Positions 24,839-34,300 of a DNA stretch of 64,000 bases are shown here, in pieces (within the stretch, counting starts at the first letter, position 1; each line of letters starts with the position of its first letter). The translations under genes and the position numbers were made by a program. The notes beneath the pieces are model-generated. The model had not been told where the DNA came from. It worked only from the letters and a program-made list of their open reading frames with translations, and did not search any database. The stretch is taken from the NCBI RefSeq assembly GCF_001039355.2, contig NW_019775556.1:193881-257880 (forward strand), in the 5' to 3' direction. This stretch comes from Lingula anatina (Eukaryota; Brachiopoda; Lingulata; Lingulida; Lingulidae).

Positions 24839-25450
24839 GTAGGCCCCTAACAGAAATGACGCAATATTTGATCATAATCTTTTGATCACTTTGTGAAAAA
24901 ACAATTAAGACACCCTAATCTAATTTTATTTAAGCAGAGTGTGTGTCGGTGTTTATAAAAAGTGTATATACATATGATGTATTTGCATGTTCATTTTTAG
25001 TTTCGTTTTCGTTTTTTTCTGACTCAATGCCGGTTGTCACGTATTACTGTGCGTTTTATCTTGTACCTTACACGTAACGTACTTGATCACCTATGAGTCA
25101 TCGATTCACCTCATGACCTGCACGTACACCTTAATTTAATGGTCTCATTCCTTACACAGCTGTGGACGAATATTCCTAATTAAAATAATTCCTAATTAAA
25201 ATGAATAAACAGATATGATAAAAGGTTGGTCACCCCCAGAAATGCATTGCATGGCGTCACACCTAGCCCACTGCACATGCGTGCATTTTTAATGAGTTGC
25301 TAGATTGCCATAGGAAAATGAATGGGTTCACGATTCGTGGGCCCATGGCGGATAATTGACAAACTAACTGCCTGATGCCGATAGACAGCAACGCTGTGCT
25401 ATGCTTCAAGCAACTCCTGACCAAAAATCGCAAGTGTTTTTTAAAAAAAA

Positions 25451-25936
25451 TCTGTTGTACACACGTGCTAAGAAGTTAACCGTGCATTGCCTAGCCTACC
25501 CTCAACAAAACGCAAATATTGTCAGAAATAGTGATTTTAGACGGTAGATTCACTCAGAAACAAAGGCAAGCTAATTCGTTGCCGATAGCACCAGCAAATG
25601 GCAGCACCATACAGAGTCTGATTAAAAACTTTCATGGCAATTGAAGAACTTTTACCACTGTACAATGATGTCCAAAAAGCACTTGGCACAAATGTAAAGC
25701 TGCCCAGTGCAAGGCCAAGAATTCAATCAGTATTTTCAATCATATTATCAGATTCTACATAAATTGACTGACAATATCACTATTTAACTAATCTCTTTCA
25801 GATTGCTATTTATCTTAATTTTTAATGCTTCAACTGTTCCAAAATAATCTTGTAGTAAAGGAAAAATGCAAATAAGAAGAGGAAGACCAATTTTATCCAA
25901 ATTATTCATTTATTTGAATATAAAAAGAATTAGATC
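25451..25936 (+). repeat. 486-bp direct repeat, left of N gap
   Basis: Almost identical to 26908-27393, with equal length and only a few substitutions, and ends exactly at the gap. It holds a 42-codon frame from ATG 25634 (MAIEELLPLYNDVQKALGTN) that is interrupted by a stop in the right copy. It could be unmerged contig overlap, two haplotypes, or terminal repeats of an element whose centre is the gap. Confidence 0.75.
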
Positions 25937-26907
25937 NNNNNNNNNNNNNNNNNNNNNNNNNNNNNNNNNNNNNNNNNNNNNNNNNNNNNNNNNNNNNNNN
26001 NNNNNNNNNNNNNNNNNNNNNNNNNNNNNNNNNNNNNNNNNNNNNNNNNNNNNNNNNNNNNNNNNNNNNNNNNNNNNNNNNNNNNNNNNNNNNNNNNNNN
26101 NNNNNNNNNNNNNNNNNNNNNNNNNNNNNNNNNNNNNNNNNNNNNNNNNNNNNNNNNNNNNNNNNNNNNNNNNNNNNNNNNNNNNNNNNNNNNNNNNNNN
26201 NNNNNNNNNNNNNNNNNNNNNNNNNNNNNNNNNNNNNNNNNNNNNNNNNNNNNNNNNNNNNNNNNNNNNNNNNNNNNNNNNNNNNNNNNNNNNNNNNNNN
26301 NNNNNNNNNNNNNNNNNNNNNNNNNNNNNNNNNNNNNNNNNNNNNNNNNNNNNNNNNNNNNNNNNNNNNNNNNNNNNNNNNNNNNNNNNNNNNNNNNNNN
26401 NNNNNNNNNNNNNNNNNNNNNNNNNNNNNNNNNNNNNNNNNNNNNNNNNNNNNNNNNNNNNNNNNNNNNNNNNNNNNNNNNNNNNNNNNNNNNNNNNNNN
26501 NNNNNNNNNNNNNNNNNNNNNNNNNNNNNNNNNNNNNNNNNNNNNNNNNNNNNNNNNNNNNNNNNNNNNNNNNNNNNNNNNNNNNNNNNNNNNNNNNNNN
26601 NNNNNNNNNNNNNNNNNNNNNNNNNNNNNNNNNNNNNNNNNNNNNNNNNNNNNNNNNNNNNNNNNNNNNNNNNNNNNNNNNNNNNNNNNNNNNNNNNNNN
26701 NNNNNNNNNNNNNNNNNNNNNNNNNNNNNNNNNNNNNNNNNNNNNNNNNNNNNNNNNNNNNNNNNNNNNNNNNNNNNNNNNNNNNNNNNNNNNNNNNNNN
26801 NNNNNNNNNNNNNNNNNNNNNNNNNNNNNNNNNNNNNNNNNNNNNNNNNNNNNNNNNNNNNNNNNNNNNNNNNNNNNNNNNNNNNNNNNNNNNNNNNNNN
26901 NNNNNNN
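25937..26907. other. Assembly gap (971 N)
   Basis: Unknown bases. The reading frames drawn through it have no meaning. Confidence 1.
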
Positions 26908-27393
26908 TCTGTTGTACACACGTGCTAAGAAGTTAACCGTGCATTGCCTAGCCTACCCTCAACAAAACGCAAATATTGTCAGAAATAGTGATTTTAGACG
27001 GTAGATTCACTCAGAAACAAAGGCAAGCTAATTCGTTGCCGATAGCACCAGCAAATGGCAGCACCATACAGAGTCTGATTAAAAACTTTCATGGCAATTG
27101 AAGAACTTTTACCACTGTACAATGATGTCTAAAAAGCACTTGGCACAAATGTAAAGCTGCCCAGTGCAAGGCCAAGAATTCAATCAGTATTTTCAATCAT
27201 ATTATCAGATTCTACATAAATTGACTGACAATATCACTATTTAACTAATCTCTTTCAGATTGCTATTTATCGTAATTTTTAATGCTTCAACTGTTCCAAA
27301 ATAATCTTGTAGTAAAGGAAAAATGCAAATAAGAAGTGGAAGACCAATTTTATCCAAATTATTCATTTATTTGAATATAAAAAGAATTAGATC
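26908..27393 (+). repeat. 486-bp direct repeat, right of N gap
   Basis: Starts at the first base after the gap and matches 25451-25936. Substitutions include CAA to TAA inside the short frame noted for the left copy, so the two are not identical molecules read twice without error. Confidence 0.75.
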
Positions 27394-27622
27394 ACGATTT
27401 AACAACTTCAAATAATCTTTCATGAACTCTTTCATGAATAACATATTAAACAAAAATAAAAGTTATAAATTAGTGGTAATGGCTTATTCTGGAATATATT
27501 AACTCTGCACATCATCAGTACCTGACTTGGTACAGTATAGTTACTACTTGGATACAGAGTTAGATTTAATAATGTAACAATAAGAACAATATATATATAT
27601 ATTACAATAAACTCCTCTGCAC

Positions 27623-27907
27623 ATGTCAGACGCTTGTTACCATGAACTAACACTACTTGACAATGGGCTGCCCAAAAGCTACCTTATAAAACAAATGCGT
27701 AAAGAAATGAATGTGATTTGTCATGTGCAACGTACTCCAGGACCACATGATGGGGCTGAGATAGATGTTGAATCTGAGCTTATTTTGCCATCAAATCCTA
27801 TTTGGCTGACAACCCTGATATTGAATGTGGTAGTAGGCCAAGTTTCAAGGTTAAATTCTGTGGTGATGGAACCACTATATCTAGAAATTCTAATATGTGT
27901 GTTATGA
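27623..27907 (+). other. Unassigned ORF, possibly transposon-derived
   Basis: 94 codons including SYLIKQMRKEMNVICHVQR and PGPHDGAEIDVESELILPS. The composition is more protein-like than the surrounding noise ORFs, and there is a TA run just upstream. I do not recognise the family. No splice partner or promoter is clear. It may be a remnant of a repeat coding region or an exon of an unknown gene. Confidence 0.25.
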
Positions 27908-28009
27908 GCTTTTAAGTATTTTCACCTCGGCACCCTACTACCAGTCCAAGAAGTCAATTTTGGCTCCTCCAGCACTAATCACAGAGTCTGTGTGCGATGC
28001 CATTGTTGT

Positions 28010-28040
28010 GCTGTGATTGGCTAGTTGAGTCACGTGAAGC
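28010..28040 (+). promoter_or_regulatory. Possible promoter of asparaginase exon 1C
   Basis: GATTGGCTAG (inverted CCAAT box) is followed by GAGTCACGTGAAG (E-box CACGTG) about 170 bases upstream of ATG 28207. The flanks are locally GC-richer (GCGCCCTCGCGTATCGCG). Position and composition suggest a promoter; there is no transcript evidence. Confidence 0.35.
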
Positions 28041-28206
28041 CCTACTGTTGCGCCCTCGCGTATCGCGTGAATGCTGCGCATTTCTGGCCTTGATGATATA
28101 GTAGTAAATGTTATTTTGGGCTACTCAGAATAGGGAGCGTCTTGATGGTATCTATTGTGCAAAAAGATAAGAGCATGTGAAGTGGACGGTGCAGTCATTT
28201 TAAAAA

Positions 28207-28402
28207 ATGGCAGGCAATGGTGCTTGTTCTGTTGCCTCCGACTTTGAAGAGAAATCTTTCTCCATGGATCCGTCATACAGACCGAAGAAGTTAAAGACAA
28301 CCGACACAGAATTGAAGAGCACTGATCTAAACTACAAGCGTGAATCGAGAGTCCTTGTCCTGTACACAGGTGGAACGATTGGCATGCGTATTCATGGTGG
28401 AG
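28207..28402 (+). CDS. ASPG: Asparaginase first exon, copy 1C (isolated)
   Basis: Encodes [16 protein letters not shown] to [17 protein letters not shown], with a phase-1 GT donor and an in-frame stop shortly before the ATG. It is 196 nt, the same as 1B and 1D. It differs from the others by D to G after the threonine motif (HGGG instead of HDGG). It is a candidate alternative first exon for exons 2-14 at 35115-40125. Confidence 0.6.
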
Positions 28403-28449
28403 GTAACAGTAATGACGCAATATTTGATCATAATCTTTTGATCACTTTG

Positions 28450-29590
28450 TTAAAAACAATTCAGACAACCTAATCTAATTTTATTTAAGCAGAGTGTGCG
28501 GAGTTTATTAAAAGTGTATGTACATATTATGTAATTGCATGTTAATTTCTAGTCGTTTTTTTCTGATTCAGTGCCAGTTGTCACGAACTACTTTGCCTTT
28601 TATCTTATACCGTACACGTAATCATTAACGTACTTAATCATCTATGAATCATTGATTCACCTCATGACTTGTATATACACCACACCCTTAATAGTCTCAT
28701 TATCCTTAATTGAAAGAAAATAATTTGAAAAAGAATTATTTGCATTATGAGTTTTTTATTACTTAATGAAAAAGAAAGACACAAGGACTGAAACCAATGC
28801 CAGTTTGAGGAACGTGTATCCAGTAATATCAAATGTATATCTATAAAAACGTCTGTTAATCAGATAACTATTTCACCCGTTGTTTTGGCAATAACATGTG
28901 CATAGCGAAACAGCAAAGTAAGGCGGTCTCTTTCATACAATTGAAGCTTTGATAGGCATTGTCCACCACGAGACTGAATTCTTTCTTCATTTTATTTCAT
29001 TTTTATAAAAAAAAGAAACTCAAACTGTGAACCTTCATCAACTTCATGCACTTTAGCCAACTCGTGGTCGTGAGAAACAGATGTACGAAAATTTTCAGAA
29101 CCCGCGTAATAAAACAGTAGGGTTTATGTTGCAGTTGTTAACTTTAGTACTCCTGACACTGTGTGGACAATTATTTCCTCTCTCCTGGATTATAAGTTAG
29201 CCAGGGACTACCTTTAAATTACCCTCTGCCAGGGTGACAGATTGATTTTCCACAGATATTCACAGATATGTCTATAGATAAATAGGCAGTCATTTTGGCT
29301 CTCAGTCGATTCAGCAATTCAGCAAAAATGTCCACAATAATAACTGCGGCCCTGGTAGAAAGTACCTTTAAATCCAATTTTACTAGTTCCGGTCAACCCG
29401 TTTCCCTTCCTCACTTCGTTTTCATTTTTGCCGGCTATGCACCGACGGAATATTTCAAGTTCAGCGATGTCATTTTTCTAAACAAAAGACTTAGCCACAA
29501 CTTGCACACAACTGATAATGAAGAAACAGATCATCAAGTCTTTAAAAAACGCAAAAAGCATGAGCACATGTGTTGCGGCCATTTTGTCAT
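28450..29590 (+). repeat. Segmental duplicate of about 31550-33060
   Basis: Sequence after exon 1C matches sequence after exon 1D: TATTTCACCCGTTGTTTTGG, TCGATTCAGCAATTCAGC and an ORF starting [20 protein letters not shown]. The shared ORF (29295-29594 and 32807-33061) is not the same length in the two copies and shows no known domain; I do not call it a gene. Confidence 0.7.
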
Positions 29591-29599
29591 GTAAGGGTA

Positions 29600-29745
29600 G
29601 AAGTATATATTTTGATGCATCTTTGAAGATCTACATTATAGTTGTAAAATACAATCCGAGCTTTCGGCCCCTGGGCCTTCTTCGTGGATTGTATTTTACA
29701 ACTATAATGTACATCTTCAAAGATGCATAAATATATACACTTCGA
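29600..29745. mobile_element. Foldback element with near-perfect hairpin
   Basis: The left arm contains GCATCTTTGAAGATCTACAT, then TATAGTTGTAAAATACAATCC; the right arm is its near-perfect complement (29686-29745). They are separated by a short loop with CTTTCGGCCCCTGGGCCTTC. Arms of about 58 bp form a strong stem-loop. Likely a small palindromic transposon. Confidence 0.7.
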
Positions 29746-29749
29746 TACA

Positions 29750-29850
29750 TACGTTAACATGTAGCGTGTAAATACTTTTATTTTTATTGTTTGTTGTCTG
29801 TTTCGTGAGCAAACGCCTTACGGTATACTACATTACAATAAAAAGAAAAG

Positions 29851-29886
<36 letters not shown>

Positions 29887-30670
29887 TTTTATTACATTGT
29901 TTGTTGTCCTTTGTCACTATCCTGTGGGTGCGTGCGACGTTGTATATGTGCGCACGTATGTTTTTACGTCGCTCCTTCTTTGTTTACGTAAATATGATAC
30001 ATACGTTACCGATACATACGTTACCATGTAGCGTGTAAATACTTTAATTTTTATTGTTTGTTGTCCGTTTTGTGAGCAAACGCCTTTTTCTTACGGTATA
30101 CTACATTACAATAAAAAGAAAAAGCAGGGCAAGCAAAGATTACTTGGCTTGAAACCGTTTGTTGAAATTGTTTATATCAAAAATACGTTACCGATACATA
30201 TGTTACCAAAAATATGAAGTTGTTGTATTCTAATTTCATTGATTGTACTCTGTTGCCAAGACTTTGTGATTGCGTGCGACATTGTATATGTGTGTCGCTC
30301 ATTCTTCTTTGTTACGTAAATATGATACATATGTTACCGATACATACGTAACCATGAAGCGTGTAAATATTTATTTATTCCATTTTCATTGGTTGTCTTT
30401 CATTTTGTGGGCCAACACTTATGTCTTAATGTTACATTAAAATAAAAGAAAACGAGACAAAAAAAGATTTCTTGCCTTCAACTATCTGCGAAAAATGTTC
30501 ACATGATATATTTGTTACCGGTACATACATATATATATCAACGTGAAGATATTTTTTATTTCATTGTTTGTGGTCCTTTGTCACTACTCTGTGGGTGCGT
30601 GCGACGTTGTATATGTGGGCACGCATGTTTTTACGTCGCTTCTTCCTTTTTACGTAAATATGATACATAC
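29750..30670 (+). repeat. Degenerate tandem repeats, about 300-bp unit
   Basis: Units repeat the words GATACATACGTTACC, AGCGTGTAAATA, TTTATTGTTTGTTGTC and GTGCGTGCGACGTTGTATATG at about 29750, 30010, 30310 and 30510, with (TA)n runs at about 29850. They lie directly upstream of the third MATGG-like block. No coding capacity. Confidence 0.65.
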
Positions 30671-30683
30671 GTGACAGTCACAA

Positions 30684-30766
30684 CCGGCCAATATGCTGTC
30701 GATAAAGGAAAACTAAGTCGCCTATTGCGCAGAATAAGTTTGGCTAGCATTGGAGAGGTTGTAGGT
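30684..30766 (+). pseudogene. MATGG exon copy 3, start codon lost
   Basis: Matches 12914-13004 from ACCGG onward (CAATATGCTGTCGATAAAGG, then GCTAGCATTGGAGAGGTTG) and keeps the GTGAGT donor. The ATG and one glycine codon are missing. Its companion block (CCGCTGGTTGATAAAGGTAAC) at about 30866-30900 keeps its donor. Confidence 0.5.
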
Positions 30767-30943
30767 GAGTTGAAACTGTACGTGTGTATGGGTTAGTGTC
30801 TTTAGGACAATTAATTGTTCATCTTACTTTAATGTGACATATGCCTATTGTTTTTTCATATATAGATAAAACCACTTGTATGAACCGCTGGTTGATAAAG
30901 GTAACTTATTTCATAGATAATATCAACACCTTACATTTCAATC

Positions 30944-31077
30944 GGGGCCGTGACAATAGTCTGAAGGTTCAATAGTTCGAAGGTTTATTGGTCCGAATGT
31001 TCACTACAGTATTAAAAAATGATGAACATGTTGCCATTTTTCGGACCAGTGAACCTTCGGACTATCGAGACGCCCCC
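30944..31077. mobile_element. 134-bp palindromic MITE with 8-9-bp target duplication
   Basis: Ends GGGGCCGTGACAATAGTC and GACTATCGAGACGCCCCC pair as inverted repeats, continuing with GAAGGTTC/GAACCTTC. ATTTCAATC flanks both sides (30935-30943, 31078-31086). The equivalent sequence at 13180 and 24440 is uninterrupted. The target length suggests a hAT-type mobiliser. Confidence 0.8.
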
Positions 31078-31307
31078 ATTTCAATCACAGTGGATTGCAA
31101 ATGTAGTCGGAGTGGAATTTTAATTCCACCTTCAACCTTTCTTAAAAATCTTATCTTAGTAACAAAAGTGTCGAAAGTGTCTGTAATTTAAAAATGATAT
31201 AGTAGTTAATGTTATTTTGGGCTACTCAGAATAGGGAACCTCTTGATGGTATCTATTGTGCAAAAAGATAAGAGCAAGTGAAGTGGACGGTGCAGTCATT
31301 TTAAAAA

Positions 31308-34300
31308 ATGGCAGGCAATGGTTCTTGTTCTGTTGCCTCCGACTTTGAAGGGAAGTCTTTCTCCATGGATCCTTCATACAGACCAAAGAAGTTAAAGACA
31401 ACCGACACGGAAGTGAAGAGCACTGATCTAAACTACAGGCGTGAATCGAGAGTTCTTGTCCTGTACACAGGTGGAACGATTGGCATGCGTATTCACGACG
31501 GAGGTAACAGAAATGACGCAATATTTGATCATAATCTTTTGATCACTTTGTTAAAAACAATTCGGACAACCTAATCTAATTTTATTTAAGCAGAGTGTGC
31601 GGAGTTTATAAAAAGTGTATGTACATATTATGTAATTGCATGTTCATTTTTAGTCTTTTTTTTCTGATACAGTGCCAGCTGTCACGTACTACTTTGCGTT
31701 TTATCTTATACCGTACACGTAATCATTAACGTACTTAATCACGTATAAATCATTGATTCACCTCATGACTTTTATATACACCACACCCTTAATGGTCCCA
31801 TTATCCTTAATTGAAAGAAAATAATTTGAAAAAGAAACAGCAAAGTAAGGCGGTCATCAACTTCATGTGCACTTAAGCCAACTCGTGGTCGTGAGCAGTA
31901 CATGTAGAAACTTCTACATCTCGTGACATCTACATCCCGCGATTACGTCGCGACCTGATATTCTATAACATAGTGCTTCAGCTAAAACATTACATGTATG
32001 TACATATGATGTAATTGCATGTTCATTTTTAGTCGTTATTTTCTGATTCAGTGCCAGTTGTCACGTACTACTTTGGGTTTTATCTTATACCGTACACGTA
32101 ATCATTTACGTACTTAATCATCTATAAATCATTGATTCACCTCATGACTTGTATATACACCACACCCTTAATAGTCTCATTATTACTTAATTGAAAGAAA
32201 ATAATTTGAAAAAGAACTATTTGCATAATGAGTGTTTTATTACTTAATGAAAAAGAAAGACACAAGGACTAAAACCAATCCAAGTTTGAGGGACGTGTAT
32301 CCAGTAATATCAAATGTATATCTATAAAAACGTCTGTTAATCAGATAACTATTTCACCCGTTGTTTTGGCAATAACATGTGCATTGCAAAACGGCAATGT
32401 GAGGCGGTCTCTTTCATCCAATTGAAGCTTTGATAGGCATTGTCCAGCCCGAGACTGAATTCTTTCCTCATTTTATTTCATTTTTATAAAAAAAAAAAAA
32501 AAAAGAAACTCAAACTGTGAGCCTTCATCAACTTCATGCACTTTAGCCAACTCGTGGTCGTGAGAAACAGATGTAGGCCTACGTAAATTTTCAGAACCCG
32601 CGTAATAAAACAGTAGGGTTTATGTTGCAGTTGATCATAATGATAACTTTATTACTCCAGACACTGTGTGGACAATTATTTCCCCTCTCCTGGATTATAA
32701 GTTAGTCAGGGCCTACTCAGTACCTTTAAATTACCCTCTACCAGGGCGACAGATTGATTTTCCACAGATATTCACAGATATGTCTATAGATAAATAGGCA
32801 GTCATTTTGGCTCTCAGTCGATTCAGCAATTCAGCAAAAATGTCCACAATAATAACTGCGGCCCTGGTAGAGGGTACCTTTAAATCCAATTTTACAAAAG
32901 TTCCGGTCAACCCGTTTCCCTTCCTCACTTCCTTTTCATTTTTGCCGCTCTATGCACCGACGAAATATTTCAAGTTCAAACCGATAATGAAGAAACAGAT
33001 CATCAAGTCCTTAAAAAACGCAAAAAGCATGAGCACAAGTGTTGCGGCCATTTTGTATTAGGGTATCACGAAAACGAAAACGAGACTACTAATTACGTCA
33101 TACAGGAATCCCCCAACCTCAGCCAGTCACAAAATAGTACTTGTAAGTGAAACCATAGAAGTAGAGACCATTTTTTCTATGGCGAAACTGAGGTCAATAA
33201 GTTAGGGGAGACCGGGGCTAGTTGGACCCCGGGGTAAGTTGGCCCCCCGTCAATTTATGAAAAAGTAACTACGAGGTAAAAAAACTGGCAACATACTTTT
33301 GCAAAGTGACCATAGCCTACAATGCTAAGGAAGTGTCGGACGTCAAAAAGTTTTACTTAAGCGGTGAGTCGAAATAAACGATTTTTGCACCTAAAAGTAA
33401 TTTTGTTTAAGATATTTAAAAATCTATTTTCATAGGCTTTTGATCGAATATAAGATATGTATAGGGCATCAAACTGAAGCTCATTGTTTCAGGTTTCAAA
33501 GAGATGTATCATCGTTGCTCATTCTAGCACCATAAATGGCTACCATCCTTTAAAATAAATAATGTGCACCCGGGGCTAGTTGGCCCCCTTGACTCGGGGC
33601 AAGTTGGACCCTCATATTACCCACAAACCTTTGCGCGCAACGCTGTTTTAAACAAGTTGGTGAAATTGACAAAGCTTGCCGGTGTCTATTACCGTCTGAT
33701 TGATTTTTTAAATTTTCTCTCTGGTGTCTTTTTGAAAATTTATATTATAAATAATCTGTTGATTGTAAGTATTAAAAAGCAAATCCATTGGACTTTCCGT
33801 AGAAAAACATTTATTTTGCCTTAATTCATTGTAAGGGGATTCCCTTTGTATTTATAGTGTTATATGTGGCTCCAAGGGGATTTTCCTCCCTCCCTAGCTA
33901 GAGACCATTGTTGAAATAAACTCAATGGTTTAAAACTGGATTTGTTACTTTCTTTTAAAAAGAAAATTTATTATTCATTTTCATCCATTAAAAACCTTCT
34001 TTATACCATTATTTATTTATTCTTAATTAAAACAAAACACATTTTATTGATAGATATTTTGGTTCTTGCAACACATACCCCCCCCCCCCCCCAAACAAAG
34101 TGACGTACGGAAACCTCAATAAATCTGCCTTATTTGAACTGTTTATTCATCAAAGACTCTCAAAAATCAATTAAATAAATTAAAAAATTATAATGTCGGG
34201 GCAAGTTGGCCCCCTTGACGTCAACTGCGTTTTTTGTCAAATTGTGAGCCACCTGGCATTATATTTGAAAAATAATGTCGTTGCATGCGTAGTTTAGTTC

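Noticed and set aside
25866-26936. Long open frames across the N gap on both strands
   Set aside because: They are open only because N codons cannot be stops; there is no sequence to support them.
25451-27393. Complete LTR retrotransposon
   Set aside because: Direct repeats flank only Ns; no TG...CA ends, primer site or pol sequence can be seen.
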